Positions 22,554 to 25,992 of a stretch of 25,992 nt of DNA are shown here, piece by piece; the first letter of the stretch is position 1, and the number at the start of each line of letters is the position of its first letter. Origin of the DNA: a virus. The notes below the pieces were generated by a model. The model made no database searches. It was not told the origin of the DNA and saw only the letters and a list, made by a program, of their open reading frames with translations. Location of the stretch: positions 1-25,992 of the IMG/VR virus record IMGVR_UViG_3300045286_000013, one strand, 5' to 3'. The position numbers and the translations under genes were made by a program.

Positions 22554-22568
22554 GGTCCAGTCTGGACC
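22554..22568. promoter_or_regulatory. Palindrome in the gap ahead of the annealing protein gene
   Basis: GGTCCAG-T-CTGGACC is a perfect 7-bp inverted repeat around one base. It lies in the 56-base gap at 22533-22588, the only real gap in the minus-strand polycistron, about 22 bases before the start codon of the annealing protein. In RNA it could form a 5-bp stem with a 5-nt loop; as DNA it could be a protein site. There is no U tract, so it is not an intrinsic terminator. Confidence 0.4.
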
Positions 22569-22588
22569 TAGATTCGCTGAGATGTGGT

Positions 22589-22867
22589 TCACGTCTTGAT
22601 CCTCAGCGGCGAGGTCATGCTCAGTCCCGTGGCGGCGTCGTAGATCGTGCCTGTCACGGTCGCAGCAAGCACCGAGCCGATTCTGGTAGAACAGCGCACG
22701 AACTTGCGCGGATAGGTTCCCCAAGGTGTGACTAGCACATGCTCCTCCGTGGTCAGCAGTCCTTTGGCCTCCTTGGCGAGCCAGCCCTCGACATAGGCAG
22801 CGGCGATACAGGAGCCGTCCTCGGAGAGCGGGATCAGCTCGGGCTTCTGGTGCTTGCGCTCAATCAT
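22589..22867 (-). CDS. Small beta-rich phage protein, unknown function
   Basis: The 92-residue product begins MIERKHQKPELIPLSEDGS, then AYVEGWLAKEAKGLLTTE, and is predicted to be beta-rich in its second half (HVLVTPWGTYPRKFVRCS, LAATVTGTIYDAATG). The start overlaps the upstream stop as ATGA with TAGGAGCAAGAC ahead. It is followed by the only gap in the operon. No known motif found. Confidence 0.65.
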   Translation of the reverse strand: MIERKHQKPELIPLSEDGSCIAAAYVEGWLAKEAKGLLTTEEHVLVTPWGTYPRKFVRCSTRIGSVLAATVTGTIYDAATGLSMTSPLRIKT

Positions 22868-23100
22868 GTCTTGCTCCTAGCGGGCCAATTCTTCGGTCGT
22901 TGTGACCACATAATGATGCCGGTTCCATGCTCAGATTTAGACTTTGCAAAGATGCCTGCCTCGGTTTTATTCCTATAACCTCCCACCGGACGTGACCAAC
23001 ATTTACCATCCCACCACCTATAGAACATATAGGTTTGATACAGCGTAATCGTCGGCCACCAACCGATGCTTGGTGGTGGTCCTTGATGCCATTTAGACAT
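22864..23100 (-). CDS. Small Trp-rich phage protein
   Basis: The 78-residue product has eight Trp (SKWHQG, IGWWPT, RWWDGKCW, IIMWSQRPKNWP), with a central FYRWWDGKCWSRPVGGY that resembles small phage proteins with a WWDG motif. It is basic and Gly/Pro rich. Its start overlaps the upstream 44-residue gene; the site GGAGG lies upstream. No known function. An alternative frame covering the same bases at 22860-23120 was judged to be a shadow because it lacks such a site. Confidence 0.62.
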   Translation of the reverse strand: MSKWHQGPPPSIGWWPTITLYQTYMFYRWWDGKCWSRPVGGYRNKTEAGIFAKSKSEHGTGIIMWSQRPKNWPARSKT

Positions 23101-23227
23101 TCAGCGCCCTCCTCACCCAACGCCAGAAGATCGCCCGGATACTCATGTCGAAGTAAATGCTGCCAGGATACTGAGACGGGAAAGCCTCTGCCAATGTTCT
23201 AGGGAATCGCTTGGTGGTGGTGTTCAT
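23093..23227 (-). CDS. Short phage protein (TLAEAFPSQYPG motif)
   Basis: The 44-residue product begins NTTTKRFPRTLAEAFPSQYPG, a motif common to short early phage proteins, and ends with WRWVRRALN. GGAGCGAGT is directly upstream of its ATG at 23227, which overlaps the preceding stop as ATGA. A longer frame to 23299 would lie inside the previous gene and lacks a site. Function unknown. Confidence 0.62.
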   Translation of the reverse strand: MNTTTKRFPRTLAEAFPSQYPGSIYFDMSIRAIFWRWVRRALNV

Positions 23228-23475
23228 ACTCGCTCCGGCTTGCCAACGCGGACGATAATCTCGTCGCGATCGCCGCTCCAGCGGATCGGGCGCAGGCACT
23301 CGTCATTGGCGAGCACCACTGTCCCGTCCTTGACGAACTGCGGATCGGTCTGCCAAGCCATGTTCCCTCGCTTGGTTAGGGCTAGGTCCTTGACTCGTAC
23401 GATATGACCAAGGAACTCGCGGAAGCTTGGCGTCGTGTGGATCACGATCGCCAGGTCACCGGGTTTGCAGTTCAC
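23224..23475 (-). CDS. Conserved early phage protein (NCKPGDLA family)
   Basis: A GTG start at 23475 overlaps the preceding stop as GTGA and follows GGAG. The 83-residue product begins VNCKPGDLAIVIHTT, a strong signature of a widespread small beta-barrel-like phage protein (GDLA, then GHIVRV, then WQTDPQFV and LRPIR). It ends with DEIIVRVGKPERV. Function of the family is not established to my knowledge. The frame extends upstream to 23511 as MVLHLYLLELH, but that part would lie within the gene at 23472. Confidence 0.7.
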   Translation of the reverse strand: MNCKPGDLAIVIHTTPSFREFLGHIVRVKDLALTKRGNMAWQTDPQFVKDGTVVLANDECLRPIRWSGDRDEIIVRVGKPERV

Positions 23476-23618
23476 GATATGCAGCTCCAAAAGATAAAGA
23501 TGCAGAACCATCCCGCCAGCAGCAGAATGAACAGGTCAGCCAGCCAGCCAAGCACCTTAACCTTCACAGGATCGGCGGGCTCGGCGTCGATCTCAGAGTC
23601 ATGGAAGATGATGCTCAC
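23472..23618 (-). CDS. 48-residue membrane microprotein
   Basis: This short gene fills the space between two others. GTG 23618 overlaps the upstream TGA as GTGA, and its own TGA overlaps the next GTG start in the same way. The product begins SIIFHDSEIDAEPADPVKV, an acidic segment, then one transmembrane stretch, VLGWLADLFILLLAGWFCIF, and ends WSCIS. Perfect tiling with neighbours and normal codon use support a real gene. Role unknown; small phage membrane proteins may act in lysis control, superinfection exclusion or host-takeover, none of which can be read here. Confidence 0.6.
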   Translation of the reverse strand: MSIIFHDSEIDAEPADPVKVKVLGWLADLFILLLAGWFCIFIFWSCIS

Positions 23619-23914
23619 GGGTCGATCCCCCTGTTTTGTGCCCATGCTTCGTACATCTCGACTTCTTCGGCACGGTTCTTATCGTCTTCATAGTCAATGA
23701 CCTGCTGCTCGACGTAAGCCTGGTCAGCCTCCGAAAGCTGATCGAAGTCGATAGCCCAGATACCGCATCGGATGGCGTTGATTGACAACTCCGGGGGATC
23801 ATCCGGGTAGCCCGGATCGCCATTTCGCAGGGTGTGGACACCAGGCCGACCGGGGCTGTAGTCGTAGTCCACGGTCCACTCCTCGTCGTCGTAGAAGACA
23901 GTGCAGGTTCTCAT
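23615..23914 (-). CDS. Conserved acidic early phage protein
   Basis: The 99-residue product begins RTCTVFYDDEEWTVDYDY, followed by SPGRPGVHTLRNGDPGYPDDPPELSI, a Pro/Asp loop typical of a small conserved phage protein, then an acidic helix FDQLSEADQAYVEQQVIDYE. GGGAGGTCGC lies before its ATG, which overlaps the preceding stop as ATGA. Very acidic overall, possibly a DNA mimic or inhibitor; that is a guess from charge only. Confidence 0.68.
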   Translation of the reverse strand: MRTCTVFYDDEEWTVDYDYSPGRPGVHTLRNGDPGYPDDPPELSINAIRCGIWAIDFDQLSEADQAYVEQQVIDYEDDKNRAEEVEMYEAWAQNRGIDP

Positions 23915-24156
23915 GCGACCTCCCGCGATTCAATGGCTCCAGCCATCTCATTCATGGCATCGTGCAGCAACGTTCCAACCCAATCGCGGCTCGGGAAGTT
24001 CGCCCGCGTGACAAGCAGTTCCAGCACCGCGTTGAGGATGGTCACTACCTCCTCCTCTAGCAGCGTGGCTTTGTAGCCGGTGATCGTGTTCGCCAGCTTG
24101 TGCGCATCGGCACAGGCCAGGTCTTGTGCGGCGCGTATCAGTTCAGAGTGTGTCAT
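23911..24156 (-). CDS. First gene of the minus-strand operon, small helical protein
   Basis: The 81-residue product is helical: HSELIRAAQDLACADAHKLA, then TLLEEEVVTILNAVLELLVT, then WVGTLLHDAMNEMAGAIES. It is the first gene after the divergent control region, with GGAA eight bases before ATG 24156. No helix-turn-helix is obvious, so it does not look like the missing repressor. Function unknown. Confidence 0.65.
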   Translation of the reverse strand: MTHSELIRAAQDLACADAHKLANTITGYKATLLEEEVVTILNAVLELLVTRANFPSRDWVGTLLHDAMNEMAGAIESREVA

Positions 24157-24196
24157 TGCGTCGGTTCCAGGGTGTACGCCTCATTGGCGTGAATGA

Positions 24197-24225
24197 ACTG
24201 TAGACTAGCTTTTGCATCGCTGCAA
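24197..24225 (-). promoter_or_regulatory. Candidate leftward early promoter
   Basis: Read on the minus strand, TTGCAG (24225-24220) and TACAGT (24202-24197) are spaced by 17 bp. The -35 matches 3 of 6 and the -10 matches 4 of 6, so it is weak on sequence alone. The -35 hexamer lies within the first operator-like palindrome, so a bound repressor would block it. Expected start near 24190, about 34 bases upstream of the first gene. Confidence 0.4.
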
Positions 24226-24246
24226 GTGGTTTTTGCATCTTTACAA
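24212..24246. promoter_or_regulatory. Two operator-like palindromes, O1 and O2
   Basis: O1 at 24212-24225 is TTGCATCGCTGCAA, a perfect 5-bp inverted repeat around TCGC. O2 at 24233-24246 is TTGCATCTTTACAA, the same left half with one change in the right half. Their starts are 21 bp apart, two turns of DNA, so bound dimers would sit on one face. They overlap the candidate divergent promoters. This is the usual arrangement of Cro/CI operators; the Cro-like gene follows at 24292. Confidence 0.55.
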
Positions 24247-24256
24247 AGTAACAGTC

Positions 24257-24285
24257 TTGCTATGCACTTGCGGCGCGGCTAAAGT
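24257..24285 (+). promoter_or_regulatory. Candidate rightward promoter, possibly for a leaderless cro message
   Basis: TTGCTA (24257-24262) and TAAAGT (24280-24285) are spaced by 17 bp, each matching 4 of 6. The predicted start is near 24292, the A of the ATG, and no ribosome-binding site precedes that ATG. An alternative upstream pair (TTTACA at 24240 and TATGCA at 24261, spacing 15) is possible and would give a leader of about 20 nt. Confidence 0.35.
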
Positions 24286-24291
24286 AGCGGC

Positions 24292-24459
24292 ATGACTACA
24301 AACGATGCTATCAAGCTCGCTGGCTCACGGGATGCGCTGGCGCGTCTGCTTGGCGTAGCGACGATTACCACTTATCGCTGGAAGCCTAGTCCGCCCCGAG
24401 CAAGGATGTATCAGCTAGAAGTGCTCAGGCCGGAGTGGTTCAAGAAGGGGACTCAATGA
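24292..24459 (+). CDS. Cro-like small DNA-binding repressor
   Basis: This 55-residue gene begins TTNDAIKLAGSRDALARLLG, followed by VATITTYRWK, a short helix-turn-helix of the Cro/YdaS type in which the recognition helix ends with the TxYRW motif. PPRARMYQLEVLRPEWF forms the C-terminal part. It is the first rightward gene after the two operators, the place of cro. ATG 24292 has no clear ribosome-binding site, so a leaderless or weakly translated message is possible. It would repress both divergent promoters. No CI partner is visible nearby. It ends by ATGA overlap with the next gene. Confidence 0.75.
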   Translation: MTTNDAIKLAGSRDALARLLGVATITTYRWKPSPPRARMYQLEVLRPEWFKKGTQ

Positions 24460-24650
24460 CCAAGAAGCAAGCTCTATTGGCAGCCCTGCGCCAACGCTGG
24501 CTAACCCCGCTTGAGGCGGCCCAGCAGGTAGGCGTGTTTGCCCTATCTCAGCGCGTGGGCGAGTTCAAGCGCGAGGGGCACAAGATCGTGGATCGCTGGG
24601 TCGATACAGGCGCTGCGCGGGTCAAGGCTTACCACGTGGAGGAAGTATGA
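24456..24650 (+). CDS. Winged-helix phage protein (HTH_39-like)
   Basis: The ATG at 24456 overlaps the stop of the Cro-like gene as ATGA and follows AAGGGG; a GTG at 24435 would overlap more. The 64-residue product, KKQALLAALRQRWLTPLEAAQQ then RVGEFKREGHKI and YHVEEV, matches a compact winged-helix family common in phages and prophages, in which TPLEA is followed by a recognition helix and a hairpin wing. A DNA-binding role in early control is likely. Its last bases are repeated ahead of the gene at 24921. Confidence 0.75.
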   Translation: MTKKQALLAALRQRWLTPLEAAQQVGVFALSQRVGEFKREGHKIVDRWVDTGAARVKAYHVEEV

Positions 24651-24925
24651 CACTTAGCGTTCAAGAGATAACAGATCGGCTAAGGTACGGAGTGGACGGT
24701 CTTGGACCTGATAGCAGTTTTGACCCGGATCGGGCCGATTACATTGAGGCCCTTGAGCGCGCTTTGCATGACATATGCGAGGAATGGGCAGGCGCGGAGT
24801 GCGGGGAGCCCGCCTATGCCCAGGAAGCCTATGCAATAGGACTTGCGAAACGAATGTACGAACTGGCAAAGTCGGCAATTGACAATGGAGTTTGACAAGC
24901 GTTTACCATGTGGAGGAAGCATGAC
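24621..24925 (+). repeat. Repeated gene-junction segment (24621-24652 and 24894-24925)
   Basis: Two segments of 31-32 nt align with about 27 identical positions and one gap. Both contain TTACCAYGTGGAGGAAG followed by ATGAC, so each carries the ribosome-binding site and start codon of the gene that follows. In the first copy the bases also encode the end of the winged-helix protein. Confidence 0.6.
24647..24895 (+). CDS. Small acidic helical early phage protein
   Basis: The 82-residue product starts by ATGA overlap with GTGGAGGAAG upstream. It begins TLSVQEITDRLRYGVDGLG, then ADYIEALERALHDICEEWAG and GLAKRMYELAKSAIDNG, mainly helical and acidic. No motif identifies it. Followed after 25 bases by another small gene. 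Confidence 0.62.
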   Translation: MTLSVQEITDRLRYGVDGLGPDSSFDPDRADYIEALERALHDICEEWAGAECGEPAYAQEAYAIGLAKRMYELAKSAIDNGV

Positions 24926-25121
24926 GACGGACGAGATCATGGGGCTGGCCGATGATTACGCTAATGCGTTGGCCAAGTTTGTATTAGCTGAAGAAGGACG
25001 AGCTTACAGGGGAATAATTGTCGATCTTGACATCGAAGTGCAGCGAGCACGGTCCGATCTGCAAGTAGCCATTGAATCGCTACAAAAGCACTTGACAGCG
25101 GCAAGTGAGCGTGTAGAATGA
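24921..25121 (+). CDS. Small helical early phage protein
   Basis: ATG 24921 follows GGAGGAAGC, an excellent site; an upstream in-frame ATG at 24843 lies within the previous gene and is not preferred. The 66-residue product begins TTDEIMGLADDYANALAKF, then IIVDLDIEVQRARSDLQVAI and ESLQKHLTAASERVE, a helical and mildly acidic protein without a known motif. Its stop overlaps an ATG at 25118, but the frame after that (25118-25408) does not look like protein and crosses the structured RNA. Confidence 0.65.
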   Translation: MTTDEIMGLADDYANALAKFVLAEEGRAYRGIIVDLDIEVQRARSDLQVAIESLQKHLTAASERVE

Positions 25122-25133
25122 CGAACATCAGGT

Positions 25134-25268
25134 ATGGTGCCTGGAGTAGAGCGCTTGCACATGGGGGCCGGAATCAACCGGACGCAATCGCTAGACAGGA
25201 GCCTCCGGGCTCTCACCTCTGTCTAGTGACTGTGGCACCATCCCCCAGTTGCAAGCGCTTTTTCTTTG
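25134..25268 (+). ncRNA. Structured RNA with two crossing long-range helices
   Basis: All pairings were checked by hand. Helix A: 25134-25141 with 25234-25241, 8 bp (ATGGTGCC with GGCACCAT). Helix B: 25150-25159 with 25250-25259, 10 bp (AGCGCTTGCA with TGCAAGCGCT), continued after a 2x2 mismatch by 25162-25167 with 25242-25247, 6 bp (TGGGGG with CCCCCA). A and B cross (A, B, A', B'), so they form a pseudoknot or are alternatives. Hairpin C: 25168-25181, 4 bp with a 6-nt loop. Hairpin D: 25188-25229, 11 bp (one GU), then a 5-bp upper stem capped by cUCCGg, with a 6-nt bulge at 25213-25218. B' is followed by a U-rich run. No tRNA, tmRNA or other family is recognised. It lies between early regulatory genes and the replication block. 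Confidence 0.62.
25148..25268 (+). terminator. Intrinsic terminator formed by helix B of the structured RNA
   Basis: The 3' strand of helix B ends in GCGCTT and is followed by TTTCTTT, giving a long GC-rich stem next to an interrupted U tract at 25259-25268. The loop is large (74 nt) and contains hairpins C and D. A classical terminator has a short loop, so termination may be partial or regulated. It would limit rightward early transcription before the replication genes. Confidence 0.5.
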
Positions 25269-25298
25269 CGCCACCCTTTTCCTCAGGGCGGGTTAGCA

Positions 25299-25484
25299 AT
25301 GGGCCTGTATGGGCTGCACCCAAGAAACACAACCGGCACGTGGCTCACCCTGCGCGACCGGCCCGGCGTGTCAGTGAGCGACCGGGGCAAGCTGGGGTCG
25401 AGTGGTGACATGCAACGCCCAGCCGATAGAGACTCGCTGCCTCCTGGGTGCGCTGGTTGGATCAATCCAATGGGCGAGGGATGA
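25299..25484 (+). CDS. Possible small phage protein
   Basis: A 61-residue frame begins at ATG 25299 after a weak GGCGGG. It is Gly/Pro/Arg/Asp rich (GLYGLHPRNTTGTWLTLRD, ADRDSLPPGCAGWINPMG) with no known motif. Codon choice looks acceptable, but neither the start site nor homology is convincing. A perfect palindrome, TTGGATCAATCCAA, lies inside at 25457-25470, and a 6-bp hairpin (TGACCC/GGGTCA) straddles the end at 25482-25497. The stretch 25269-25523 may otherwise be untranslated leader. Confidence 0.35.
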   Translation: MGLYGLHPRNTTGTWLTLRDRPGVSVSDRGKLGSSGDMQRPADRDSLPPGCAGWINPMGEG

Positions 25485-25523
25485 CCCAAGGGGGTCACCC
25501 TTGCAGAAGTTATGGAGAATACA

Positions 25524-25688
25524 ATGGCAAAAGACTGGAAAGCAGAATATGACAGGCTGCTAGGAGAGAAGAAGCAGCTAGAAGAAGAACTCAGATACTT
25601 GAGGCAAGAGCGTGAGGACAGATTCAGGCGCGAGGAACAGGCGAGGGATAAATTCAAGGAGCTGTTAATCGACGTTCTGGGGCGCTGA
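25524..25688 (+). CDS. Short coiled-coil early protein
   Basis: The 54-residue product starts at ATG 25524 with GGAG seven bases upstream. It is one charged helix (KDWKAEYDRLLGEKKQLEEE, RYLRQEREDRFRREEQARD), ending ELLIDVLGR, with heptad-like Leu/Arg/Glu spacing. It ends one base before the replication-type gene and is probably co-translated. Function unknown. Confidence 0.65.
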   Translation: MAKDWKAEYDRLLGEKKQLEEELRYLRQEREDRFRREEQARDKFKELLIDVLGR

Positions 25689-25689
25689 A

Positions 25690-25992
25690 ATGGAAGGATT
25701 CGATTTATTCTGGAGAGATTGGCCCAGGAATTCGGAGAGATACAGCAGAAAAGGGGCCAAGTCGCAATGCCTGAAAGTGTGGATAACACGGCACCATGAA
25801 TCGCAGAGCGAAACTATCCTCGCTCATATCCGCTGGCTCAAAACTACGGCGGATTGGCTCAAAGAAGGCGGCGCATTTATCCCAGCCCCTTTGGTATATC
25901 TGCACCAGCAGCGGTGGGACGGGGCGGAGATCCCTCCTCCGCCTGAGAAGCTGGAACAGGACCGCGAAGCGATATATCAGGCACAGTTACGT
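25690..25992 (+). CDS. Replication-type phage protein, 3' end outside window
   Basis: The open frame starts at ATG 25690 and runs past the window edge (101 codons seen). FDLFWRDWPRNSERYSRKGA, then CLKVWITRHHES, and AFIPAPLVYLHQQRWDGAEIP match the conserved helical domain of phage replication or helicase-loader proteins (FW..WPR, K.C...W, PLVYLHQ.RW). In many phages this domain stands alone or as the C terminus of a larger replication protein. It is the first clear replication gene on this side of the structured RNA. Confidence 0.7.
   Translation, partial: MEGFDLFWRDWPRNSERYSRKGAKSQCLKVWITRHHESQSETILAHIRWLKTTADWLKEGGAFIPAPLVYLHQQRWDGAEIPPPPEKLEQDREAIYQAQLR

Noticed and set aside
22533-22724. 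Longer start for the annealing protein
   Set aside because: The extension is Arg/His rich, overlaps the upstream gene and lacks a site, while ATG 22532 has AGGAAG and begins the known domain.
25134-25226. Small frame of 30 codons inside the structured RNA
   Set aside because: It reads without a stop until 25224, but AGG is directly next to the ATG and there is no proper ribosome-binding spacing. The paired bases explain the sequence better.
25162-25247. tRNA-like folding (GGGGG/CCCCCA ends and several hairpins)
   Set aside because: There is no T-arm, no anticodon arm of normal size and the total length is wrong. A tmRNA reading was also rejected, since no tag frame or typical 5'/3' ends are seen.
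25118-25408. Open frame with ATGA overlap on the preceding gene
   Set aside because: The product is Pro/Arg/Ala rich and irregular, crosses the whole structured RNA and overlaps the frame at 25299. It could at most be a short leader. Kept as a possible coupling effect, not as a gene.
25283-25789. Long minus-strand frame opposite the replication start
   Set aside because: It is antisense to two plus-strand genes with good start sites, has a Ser/Leu-rich irregular composition and no ribosome-binding site.
1-25992. CRISPR array, insertion sequence, integrase or attachment site
   Set aside because: No regularly spaced repeats, transposase or recombinase motifs, or tRNA-end sequences were found in the window.

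Overview
The window is a contiguous piece of a tailed double-stranded DNA phage genome with P22-like (short-tailed, podovirus-type) head and ejection genes. It shows no bacterial housekeeping genes, tRNAs, insertion sequences or CRISPR arrays. The host is probably Gram-negative, because the lysis cassette carries a two-component spanin pair (Rz with an embedded Rz1 lipoprotein), which is only needed to cross an outer membrane. Host genus cannot be read from the sequence. Terminase and portal genes are not in the window; in the usual P22-like order they would lie to the left of position 1. No integrase and no CI-type repressor are visible.

Layout. (1) 1-17722, plus strand, virion genes: a truncated beta-helix protein, a beta-rich structural protein, a glycosyltransferase and methyltransferase pair, a coiled-coil protein, scaffold, P22-type coat, two tandem duplicated small structural proteins, a second methyltransferase and glycosyltransferase pair in mirrored order, a further beta-rich protein, the gp4-like and gp10-like head completion/DNA stabilisation proteins, a protein in the tail-needle position, a small acetyltransferase-like protein, three ejection proteins and two receptor-binding proteins that share an N-terminal adaptor. 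(2) 17767-20140, plus strand, lysis genes: a one-TM protein, a two-TM holin, an M15 endolysin, another one-TM protein, Rz/Rz1, a coiled-coil protein and a secreted His/Gly-rich protein. (3) 24156 down to 20176 (probably 19805), minus strand: a tightly overlapped early polycistron of about 15 small genes with a recombination core (DUF1071/Sak3-type annealing protein, an SSB-like protein, an HNH/Ref-like nuclease) and one 48-residue membrane protein that lies wholly between its neighbours. (4) 24157-24291: a divergent control region with two operator-like palindromes 21 bp apart. (5) 24292-25992, plus strand: a Cro-like gene, a winged-helix gene, two small acidic genes, a strongly structured RNA ending in a terminator, and the start of the replication block.

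How it works together. The control region looks like the core of a lambdoid switch: leftward transcription gives recombination and accessory genes, rightward transcription gives cro and replication. The repressor gene normally found between them is absent. Genes are packed with ATGA/GTGA overlaps, so translational coupling is the rule, and several minus-strand junctions share a GGAGCAAG-type ribosome-binding element. The most unusual element is the RNA at about 25134-25268: two perfect long-range helices cross in pseudoknot order around a cUCCGg-capped hairpin, and the second helix is a terminator stem. It sits between the early regulatory genes and the replication genes. The most unusual protein-coding observations are an antisense pair of coupled reading frames at 19793-20179, the mirrored glycosyltransferase/methyltransferase pairs around the coat gene, and a duplicated structural module that is almost identical in protein but heavily changed at synonymous sites.
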